DNA from: Antedon mediterranea
Lineage: Eukaryota > Echinodermata > Crinoidea > Comatulida > Antedonidae
Length of the DNA stretch: 64,000 nucleotides
Direction of reading: 5' to 3'
Assembly: GCF_964355755.1 (NCBI RefSeq)
Contig: NC_092672.1
Span: 20,394,501-20,458,500 of the forward strand
The position numbers and the translations under genes were made by a program. How positions within the stretch are numbered: the first letter of the stretch is position 1; each line of letters opens with the position of its first letter. Below are positions 48,501 through 60,500 of this stretch, one piece after another. Below the pieces are notes generated by a model. That model was not told the DNA's origin. It did no database searches and worked only from the letters and a program-made list of their open reading frames with translations.

Positions 48501-51500
48501 TATTGGAGAGCATATGTGGTTAAATAGGTTGAAACACTCTTGTCGTTTTCTAAATAGAATTGTGTTAGTGAACCAATTCTTATTTTGATATAAAACCAGA
48601 GATATGTAATACTGTATGTAAGCTGAAGGCTGAGCACGTACTCCAGACTGAAAAAAGATGGCAGCCGTAAATGTTTCAAAAACATTATTTAACATAACAA
48701 ATAATAATCAAATATAATACATTCACATATTCTTGTCAAAGCACAGTGAAGATTTATAAATCGCAATGGAATGAATAAATTCTAGGTAATCTAGCATTTT
48801 TGTATTTGAGGATTATATAGAATGCGTTCACGGTTATACGCTTAACACGCTGCATTGTGTATTGTTCTCACGCAGATAGGCTCAACACAGGCATATAGCA
48901 GTGCGTACTGCGTAGGGCATATCTGATTGGTCGATTGAAAGCCGCTATTTTGTTGGTTCCCTCTCCATGGAGAATCACCTTTTGAACTGCGATAACTTTG
49001 TAGTTTGACATCTAGCCTTCGGCTATATAATATCATTGTATTAAACAAATATAAACTATTTGACTGTTGACCATTGTTTTTATTAATGACAGGCTAACCT
49101 TTAATTTGTTCCTATACACATGTTGTATTCTAAAGTTGATAATTAAATTGTCTGGTCCTTCCTCCTTGATCTCACAACAAGTTTTGAACAAATGAGCTAA
49201 GATAGTTTAGCAAAAGCAAAAGCTTTTCCAACTTAAATGGTGTATCCTCTTCTTACATAGGTGATAGAGCATTACCTATAGCTACAAACAGCCATTGATA
49301 CATTTTCCTGTGGTATTTATTTTCAGTTATAAGATTATGAGAAATAAGTTTAAACGAAGCAGATGCACTATTCCATAATTGTAATGCTTTGAGAAACTAT
49401 TTATGAACTTCTAACCCCCTTTTTTTGTGAATATACTGTAAAACTGGCTTTCAGTTTTAAGTATATTACCTTATTCTTTTCAATTAGACCATCCACTTGG
49501 TACGTAACTTTCTCTGCATAGTGATGCACAACAAAAGCTGGTGATGTCACTGATATGTGTGCACGAGATAAGCTTGCACTGCTGATGGTGTCATGAAGAA
49601 ACTCACAAAATGAACTTGGATCTGAATGTCTGTTTAACTTGCATTGCTATAAACAAGATAAACTTGCAATTAGTTCATAGAAAGTAAATGACATAATAAC
49701 ATGATTGTGATCCTTAGATAGACAGTCTAAGCAACTTGTAGTTTGCAACTGGTTGTGGTGCTACTGTACTTTTGCACCTAACTCACTGGGCAAAAGGTCA
49801 CTCACCATCACTGATGTGCAGTAGGTGAATATTTTTAAATTGGGGTTTAGCTTGAGGTGCAAAAGTACATCAGAACCAGGTTTTCTAGTGTAAACTAGGC
49901 TCAAAAGTCCATTGTTTATCTTCTTACAAACGACAGTTTATTTTTATTGAAAGACAAACTATGGTTTGTAAGACAAACTATGCCTGTATGGTAAAAACCA
50001 CTGTTTCTCAAAATGTCAAATTCAAAATACAAAGGAGTTATTATTTTACGACGTACTGTACTACGATTGAGAAAGGCAAATTCTCAATACATCTTGTTTT
50101 ACAGCAGTTTATCTTTCAATAAAAAGACAAACAACAGAATACAGGTCTTTTCCAACCATAATTGGTGAAAAACTATGACAAATTATTTTTTTGTATTTTG
50201 CTGTGGAATAGCAACACTTACTTGAGTCATAAGTGCAAATATACTGATGTTGCCTTCAATAACATCAAGACATGTTTTATTGTCAGTAAAGTCTTCAAAT
50301 TTCCATGGAATTCCCTCAGATTGACAGTCATCCTAAAATAATATAAACATGGCTGTTTAATCAGCAGTATAATTATGTTTATAAAGGTTCATCATTATCA
50401 CTGTTAGAGAAAAAAAGTGAATGATAAACTTTAATTATTATTGTTATCTTAATTATTTCATATTATATTATAATTATACTAGTATTTTGATATTTTTTTT
50501 ACAAGATTCGTTTGATATAAACTAAAAGAAGTGCCATATTATTGTTCTTCAATTTTTTTTTAAATAATAGAACTGTTGTTATTATCACTCTAATAAAACA
50601 CCGTAGCACCAACTGTATATTAGCATACTCTATATATAGAAAATAAGTTTGTTGGAATACCTGTTCTGCTTTGAGGAAGTTGTGCACAAAATGTTGCTGA
50701 AGCTTCTCATTTGCATAATTTATGCATTATTGCTCCAAACTGTTAAATGAAAAACTTTCAAATCCGTAGACATCCAGTACACCAATGTAAGACTGCCAAC
50801 TTCTGGCCATGGTACAGCCATTGATGAATCCAACGAGCCAATCAAAAACTCTGAAACGTTAAACCATAATTTAGTCACAGTCTTCAAAGCTAGTTTTTTT
50901 TTGGTAAAACCAAAGTGGGGTTGAAAAAGTTTGCATGTAAACATTTTCTCCTGTTACATACTAACTACATGACAAAGAAAGAAATTAGACAGAAAGAAGT
51001 CAGGCCATGACAGAAAAAGAGATTAGGCAAGAAAAAAAAATTAATTAAATTGACTAAATATTAGAGTTTGCATGTAATGTATGTTTATTTTATTTTTGCG
51101 AATGTTTAAAGGTGTATGTAGGATTTGTTGTGGGCAATCCACCTCAGTGCAGCCCAGCATGCATATGGGGAAGCAAAGAAAAGTTATTGGATTTGTACAA
51201 CATCTTCTGTGGGTTTGTTTTGAATGTATAACAGGTCAGTAAAAAGGCAAATACTGCACAACAAGAATCATTTTCAAAAGAGTAAATAGGTTTCTTTCAC
51301 TACAAACAAATATAGCTTTAATGTTTGTAAACTACATGGCATAGAGTAACTTTGCAAGACAATCTCTCCTTTTATGACATTCATCTTTTAAGCAAGGTTT
51401 CATAAAGACACTCTTTCTACGCTTGTGAGATGCAGTGATTTGTCGGAATGCAAGACATCTAGTTAAGGCATCAACATCAAGACCAAGTAACTGTGCAGCA

Positions 51501-54500
51501 GCATTAACAGATGTGTCAACTCCTGATGAAGCAACATCAATAGTACAACAATATGATATATTGAATAATTAGTAAATTAGAAAATCTCTCTTAGGCTGAA
51601 ATATTTTATCAACATTTTTTGAAGATGGAGAAGAATATTAATAAGATTATTTAAGATTTTAAAATGATATAATTATTAACAATATTTTTAAGATATTTTG
51701 TGACCAACCTACCATAACATTAAGGTATTCCTTATGTCCGTTTTTAGTTATTTCTCATATATTATATTATGGTAGAAATAAAAACAAATTAAAAAATACT
51801 AAAAAGATATATATACTGTTGATAGAATATTTTGAATCATAAGTAAATGCCAATTTATTATAAACATAATCTATTAAAACTTAAAGGTTGCAACTACTTT
51901 AAGCTAAACTATAAATACTGTATGCAATCTTAAAGGTCGCAACTACTTTAAGCTAAACTATAAATACTGTATGCAAACTTAAAGATCGCAACTACTTTAA
52001 GCTAAACTATAAATACTGTATGCAATCTTAAAGGTTGCAACTACTTTAAGCTAAACTATAAATACTGTATGCAATCTTAAAGGTCGCAACTACTTTAAGC
52101 TAAACTATAAATACTGTATGCAATCTTAAAGGTCGCAACTACTTTAAGCTAAACTATAAATACTGTATGCAATCTTAAAGGTCGCAACTACTTTAAGCTA
52201 AACTATAAATACTGTATGCAATCTTAAAGGTCGCAACTACTTTAAGCTCAACTATAAATACTGTATGCAAACTTAAAGATCGCAACTACTTTAAGCTAAA
52301 CTATAAATACTGTATGCAATCTTAAAGATCGCAACTACTTTAAGCTAAACTATAAATACTGTATGCAATCTTAAAGGTTGCAACTACTTTAAGCTAAACT
52401 ATAAATACTGTATGCAATCGTTTTATTGGTATAATACAGAAAATAATTAAACAGCATAACCTTTATATCATTTACCTTGTTTTTCAGAATCAATTTCACA
52501 TGGTCCAGTGACATCATCACTAATAAACTCTATATTTCCAAGATGAAGTATACCACTTAGAACCTACAAATAAACACATTTTCAAATTCAATTCAATAAT
52601 TCAAAAAATAGAATTATAACATTACTATTAGATTTATGTATAAAAAACATCAAAGTCTATTATCACTTATTTATATACTACCATTTGGTTTTCATTACCA
52701 TAAATTTGTAAAAGTTGTTTTGAATCAATATACTATCATAATTGTAAAAACTAGGTAAAAGTTCACTGATGTTTACTGTCCACATGTGCTGGATTAGTTC
52801 AACCAAGGCATCTAAACACATTGCTTTGGTTCAGTTAGTTCACTGATGTTTAGTGTCCACATGTGCTGGATTAGTTCAACCAAGGCATCTAAACACATTG
52901 CTTTGGTTCAGTTAGTTCACTGATGTTTACTGTCCACATGTGCTGAATTAGTTCAACCAAGGCATCTAAACACATTGCTTTGGTTCAGTTAGTTCACTGA
53001 TGTTTACTGTCCACATGTGCTGGATTAGTTCAACCAAGGCATCTAAACACATTGCTTTGGTTCAGTTAGTTCACTGATGTTTACTGTCCACATGTGCTGG
53101 ATTAGTTCAACCAAGGCATCTAAACACATTGCTTTGGTTCAGTTAGTTCACTGATGTTTACTGTCCACATGTGCTGGATTAGTTCAATCTAGGCATCTAA
53201 ACACATTGCTTTGGTTCAGTTAGTTCACTGATGTTTACTGTCCAAATGTGCTGGATTAGTTCAACCAAGGCATCTAAACACATTGTTTTGGTTCAGTTAC
53301 TAATAATATCACCACTAAGTTTAACCATGTTTTACCAGTGAATTCACTCTTCCCTGGTAAAACAATGTTTGTTAAGTAACCAGTTCTAATTAAGTAAAAG
53401 TTTCTTACTTTAAATAATTCTTGTTTCTGTGACCGGCTAAGTCCAACATTAGACATTGCTTACTAACTAATTAAGTAAAAGTTTCTTTAAATAATTCTTG
53501 TTGCTGCGACCGGCTAAGTCCAACATTAGACATTGCTTACTAACTAATTAAGTAAAAGTTTCTTACTTTAAATAATTCTTGTTGCTTTGACTTGCTAAGT
53601 CCAACATTACGCATTGCTTATTAACTAATTAAGTAAAAGTTTCTTACTTTAAATAATTCTTGTTGCTGTGACCTGCTAAGTCCAACATTACACATTGCTT
53701 GCTTTGTAACTACAAAATCTTGTTTATCCTTTTGATTACATGCATCTTCTGAACGGTTTAGTTTTACATAGTTTAAGTTGTCTGAACTCAATACATTTGG
53801 TAGTAACCAGTTCCTCATTTCCCTTTCATTTCCGCCAAACAGCATCTATGATAATTTGAAAGAAGAAATGTTAATGATAATTATTATTAAAAAAACTAAT
53901 AATGAGAATATAAACTAATAATATATTTCATGCTTAGATAAAATTAGTAGAGTGAGTGCTTTCTTGCCCTATATTACAAAATATTACAAAGTGACAATTT
54001 TGTTTCAAGATGTTTAATATCAGTACCAGAAAGATCCTTTTCACATCTGCCTACATTGATCTCCAGACTTATTACATGTTTTCATATTTACTCACGAACC
54101 TTGTGAAATCACGGGAGAAGTATTGTCATTGTACAGTTGGGGGTGCTATCATTAGCGCAACCTCAAGTTTGTGAAAAAAAACCGTCACGTTCCGATACTT
54201 TCAAACAGGTGTGCGGTCAGTTAAATACCAGGACAAAGCACAAATGCGCAGAACAAACAAAAAAACAAGCCCATGTGAATATCAGTAGAATTTTAACAAC
54301 CTGATTACAACCAAAGGGTATAATTCCTGACATATGTTTGCTATTAGCCTACTCACTTTAGAAACATGGCAACAGAAATATATTGCAGGGTTTTCTCTAA
54401 CCTGCAGAAAATATGCAAATGTATCACAGTTTCCAGCAGTTAAGTTAAACAGTTGGTTATCCGGTTTAAAGGTACACAAAAATGAAACATAACTAATACT

Positions 54501-57500
54501 AACTTGGTAAAAGATGTGAAAATTCCTGGCACCATCACATTGATAAACAACTCTAGTTTTCTCAAGAAGATATGTCTGAATAGAAGCACCAACAACATGA
54601 TTTCCACTGAAAAAAAAATTGTAAAGTTAAAATAAGAATTGCTCTTGTGTGTAATTTCATTCTTGCCTGCTATGACACACAAAATGGCATATGTAGAAAC
54701 TCAAAATGCATGGCCTGTATACAGTATGTTGGTTGAACATTGATAAATAAAAATAATGTATGAAACTTACCGACTGAATTGTAGCTGAATGTACTTTCCA
54801 AAGCGGCTACTATTGTGATTCCTGGTTGTGCTAGCATTGCCTAAGAAAATGAAATAATAGTTGTCTAACAGAGATGGAGTTGTAGGGTACTGGGTGGCAA
54901 AAGATTAATATTACTGTATATATATATATACTGGTGCAGGCCATCAAATATTGCCATCAATTGCAATTAATTCTACTAGTCTTAATGATACCAAATCTGC
55001 CAAAAATTTAATTTGAGCATAAAATCTCACCAAATTCATATTTAGAACATACTGTAAGTTGGCCACTGCTGATCAACAGTTTTAGCCTATATAATAGGAG
55101 TTTAAAGGATTTTGGCACCATGACTGAAGGTTAAAGATATGCTAGAATTACAAAATGTAAAATCAGTACACAAACTGCTTTAAATTATCATTTTAAATTT
55201 CATTTTACATAAAGCGTTAATCAATTTTAGGTTAGGTGTAGCTTTATTTATTTATTTTTAAATCAGTATGATACTTATTGACTTTTATATTTCAGTTTTC
55301 TCAGGGAAGAGTTAAATTACAATTTAATTTAACTCTTCCCTGGTTTTCTTGTAATTTTAATGGTACACTATCATTATGCTCATTTTTATTTGGTTCTCAT
55401 CTCTTTATCGACTGTTCTTATTCTATTTTTTTTCTTTATCTGTTGATGATAATGATGATGAATATAGAAAATTTGATATATTGATATGATTTGAAAATGC
55501 TGATTTTGTATATTTAACAAAAATAAAGGTCCAACTTCTAGCGACCTTTCTTAGGACCATAACAGTACATAGATGTTTTTACATTTGAGAATGACATGTG
55601 TATCTTACTGTACTTTATTAAAAGATAAACGTAATAATTACCAAATGCTTCAAGAATAGGATTTGAGTCTAATATTCTACGTTCAATGCAATCTGCTGGT
55701 GATGGTGTAAAACCACTAAGAACAAAAAAGACAACAAGTTATAACAAATAAGTAACAAAACAGAGACAAATCTATAATTATGATGAAATAAAAACTGTAA
55801 TTTTACATACATGAGAGTGTTTAATGATATTAAATTAAATGTGTTTAATTTTCATACCCAGGGTTACATACTGCCACCGTTGTCAGATATTTTAGTAAAC
55901 ATCTTGCATTCCATGTCTGTAATAAAACAGTAATAAATAACAGATAACAAAAAATATTGACTAAACTGCCTTTGTGAAAATGGGTTGCCAACATTCCCTC
56001 TTTGCACGTCTGGCAAGCATTTAGTGACATTCAATAAATGCTGATTTTGTAACAGTGTCCTTTGAAACAGTAAAAACAAATTATAGCACTCTCTATTACT
56101 TGTCCATGCTTTTAGCCTCTCTATTTTTATTCAATTTTGGGCCTCACTAATATTTCAAAATAAAGAAGTGGTTTTGTAAAAAATTGACTGTGATTACATT
56201 GGTGAAAAGAAACGTAATTAACTGAAATTGTTGAATTACCTTTCCAGAACCACTTTCCCCGCTGACAATTATTGACTGATTAATCTTGTCTAGTCTTCTA
56301 GTAAGATTACACAATGCTATTTCTGCAACTCTAAATACATGTGGTGGGTTTGCCTGATAAAATATATAATATAAAATAAAGATATATATAATATAAAATA
56401 AAGATGTATATTCCCCAAAAAACATGAAAATGAGGATTAATAAAATCAAGCCATTTTGCTGTTTTAATAAAGTTATTAATTTTAAAGAAATAAAAAACAC
56501 ACAAATATAGTGGTTTACTTTAAAAAAAAGACAAAATGAATGGTTAAATTTAACTAAAAGCCCATTTTCTGACAGAAAATGTGACTGTTAAAAAATTACA
56601 GTTTTTCAGGTAAATAATGTTTTTTTTTTCCAATTTTTGGTCAAAAAGTGAATAACTACAGTATTATGTGACATAAAATGGCATATTCAGCAAAACAATT
56701 ATCTTTTCAGGGAAGCTCAGCATACATCTCTAAGTTCTCACTTCTAAGTGCAACTGAGGACATATTAATATTTTTGCCCAATATTGAAGATAAAGTGAAG
56801 TCAAGATTTTAATAGTGATGTCACCAACATATAAATTTTCCTAAAAATCAATAGTATACTAGCGAATCATTGTTTACCTTTTGATCACTATGGTAACGAT
56901 GAATCATATGAACATCAAAATGTCCAGTTTCTTTGAAAGGATTTAAAGTAACAAGGGTGTTGCCAGTCTGAGTGTGGTATCTACCAGCTAAGTAGCGCTC
57001 ACGTAAACAGTTCAGCACTATCAACAGAAAAACTTAGGTTAAGTAACAAGTGTGTTGCCAGTTTGAGTGTGGTATCTACCAGCTAAGTACCGCTCATGTA
57101 AACAGTTCAGCACTATGAACAGAAAACATTAGAAGTAACAAGTGTGTTGCCAGTCTGAGTGTGGTATCTACCAGCTAAGTACCGCTCATGTAAACAGTTC
57201 AGCACTATGAACAGACAACATTTTGTTAAGTAACAAGTGTGTTGCCAGTCTGAGTGTGGTATCTACCAGCTAAGTACCGCTCACATAAACAGTTCAGCAC
57301 TATGAACAGAAAACATTAGAAGTAACAAGTGTGTTGCCAGTCTAAGTGTGGTATCTACCAGCTAAGTACTGCTCAAGTGTGTTGCCAATATTTTGTCAAA
57401 TTTTCTTCAAATTATTCGCTGTTCTACTCTAAAAATGTATTACTGAACTATCAATTTTATTTTAAAGTGAGTATTTAATTTGGAAAAATTTGAAGGAAAA

Positions 57501-60500
57501 TGTTGGATTCATCCAAATTGTGGTCTTTGATCTCTAATTAGTTAGAGGGAGGCAGCAGCTAATGGTAAAAATAGGTGATCATCTGGCTTTAAATTAGATT
57601 GAGCTTTTAATTAAAGGGATCTTTAATAGGAGGAAGACCTGTATAGTACTAACAACCATTGAAACATGTGTCTACTATTAATTCACTTACCAGCAGGTTC
57701 TGAGAGAGGATTAAGCAAAACAAGATCATCTGTATTGATCCAATCTGTTTGAGTACACAGCACTGGATAGCCAGCATGACCACGTATCACAACCTCCTAG
57801 ACAATGAAGTTACAAGCAATATTTAAAATACATTATATAGAATACTTAGTAGCAAGGTTGGGTTGTTGACATAGATGGTATGCTGCCCTCCCCTCCTTAC
57901 CTCACAATTATATTTTGTGTCTATAATCTTGCCATCACTAAAACATGAATTAACACACGCTGGAACCCAAACCTCTTACCTGGCCATTAGATTTAGTGAC
58001 TATAATCTTGCCATCACTAAAACATGAATCAACACACACTGGAACCCAAACCTCTTACCTGGCCATTATATTTAGTGACTATAAACTTGCCATCACTAAA
58101 ACATGAATTAACACACGCTGGAACCCAAACCTCTTACCTGGCCATTAGATTTAGTGACTATAATCTTGCCATCACTAAAACATGAATCAACACACACTGG
58201 AACCCAAACCTCTTACCTGGCCATTAGATTTAGTGACTGTAATCTTGCCATCAGTAAAACATGAATTGACACATGCTCGAAAACCCAAACCTCTTTTTCA
58301 TCATGTATCCACACCATTAACCCCTGAAAGTACAGTAAACAGTTCATTATTCAATTCAATCAACTTTTATTATCCACAATCTGATTCTTTTGGTTGTGGC
58401 AGACTCACAAATGTAAACAAACATTTAAAACAAACATTTAAAATACACATGTATACAAATTATTGCTAAAGAGTAATTTTTGTAAAGTCTAACAGCTTTC
58501 AGAATAAATTATTTTCTGTAGCGCTCAGTACATGTCTTTCTGAAGAATTCATTTGGAGATTTGAGGACTAATTAATATGTATTGAAAAGAGGATGTGTTT
58601 CATTTTGAAGGATCTAATAGTAATTATTCTGTATATAATTCTTTATGTTAAAACCATTCATGAATACGTACATGTGCGACGTTTCAACTTGTTTTTAACA
58701 AGTCAGGCAATGACTATTTGTAACCTTAGTCTGTGATTTTCCGAATTTCTTTGCCTTTTTAGGGGGCACTAATCTACAACTAGCAAAGCTACAGTACTCC
58801 TAGCAACTACTAACATCTAGTCAGTTGCCAGATGAAGACTTATTAAAAACAAGTTGAAACGTTGCACATGTACGTATTATTTTTAAACAATCTACTGACT
58901 TAAAGAAGGGCTAGACAGATGGAATTAGTAAATTAACCAGCCAATGTGTGGGCAACCATTTCATTCCATGTTTTAATACCCTAATGAATAACTGTGACAA
59001 GTGTCAGAATGTTCACTTCAGGTCTACTAAAAGTAGGCCTACTATGCATGACAGAGCAACAGCATTTTCCTTTACCTTTTTAAAACGACATGCTGGTTTC
59101 TTTTTAACTTGGGGTGGAAAGCATCTAGGCCTAGATTTAGTAATAATCTGAAAAAAATAGCGAAATGCAAAATTTTTACAAACAAATTTTTATGAACATA
59201 ACCACTTGTGACCTAGCCTAGCTAGGAATTTAAATGGTTAGCAGAAAAGTGTAGTCGGTCTGATTTGATTTGAATTGATTAGAAAATCATCATAAAAAAT
59301 ACATACAAAAGAAAAGTGATAACATAAATTACTGACATTACAAATAATACAATTATAAAAGATTTTGCAGGATAGCCCAAAAAGCTTAGGCCTAAATAAA
59401 CATTCATCCCTTATAGTACCAAACAAATATTGACCAGAACCAGCAATCAGCAACGCTCCTTACCGAACACCCGATTTTATCGGAACCAAAATAAAACGTC
59501 GATTTTACCATTATATCAAACATAAAACTACCGCATTGGGCCCTGCGCTAATACGATCGGGCCCAGCAAATGAGACGATAGAGACCAAACTGGTTCCTAA
59601 CACATGAGACGATCGGGCCAACGCATGAGACGATCGGGACCACGTTTTCTGGGCCCAAGATGATCGGGCAGCAAATAAAAACAATTTACTGTGATAACCG
59701 GCCTAGACTTAGGTTAGGCCTAATATAGTAATAATACGATTTTGATCCAAGTTGGCCCTAAACCGTCTCGGCCAAAGTCAAGTCGGTCCCAAGTCAAGTC
59801 GGTCCCAAGTCAAGTCGGCCCCAAGTCAAGTCGGCCCCAAGTCAAGTCGGCCCCAAGTCAAGTCGGCCCCAAGTCAACTCGGCCTCAAGTCAACTCGGCC
59901 TCACGTCAACTCGGCCAAAAAATAATCGGTCAACTCGGCCTCATTAAAGTATGGAACGCAAAAAGTGCAAATGAAGGGGATTGATAAAATAATATTTCTT
60001 CAAAATTTTTTAACTATGAATAATTCTGACTTTTAATTAATATTAATATTTAGACAATAATATATTTAGGAAAAAAAATAGGAATGATTTCACCAACTTT
60101 CCTTTATTTACGTTTAATAAAATTTCAAATTGCACAATTGAAAACAATTCGTAGCTGCGCCTCCCTGCGCGTTTGGCAGCTTTTTCGATATCTACAACTG
60201 CTATGTGTTTTCGCTGACCGGGGGATTCCCCTTTTTTAAAAACGCAAAGCATGGACAAAAACGATGTACGATCATTTTTTCTATGGCCAAATGTGATGAA
60301 ACGTAGGCCTCCGTCTTCGATTTACTAAATGCAATAGGCCTACCTGCACATGTTTTTGTAACACGCGGGTACTTCTATTCATATCGGCAATGAGTTCATT
60401 TTTTTATATGATATTATTTAATTATATTATATTTTTTATTTCTTCATTTTTTAGAGTGGATAGGCCTAACTAAGCCTAGTAATATAAATCATAATAACAT

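Noticed and set aside
48297-49048. Open frames on the - strand within a myosin intron
   Set aside because: No splice phase or similarity links them to the myosin, and composition is intron-like.
54282-54479. Open frame reading through from the myosin exon 54504-54606
   Set aside because: FHIFYQ followed by a GTTAGT donor joins perfectly in phase to exon 53648-53845, as expected for class XIX myosins. The read-through adds unrelated sequence.
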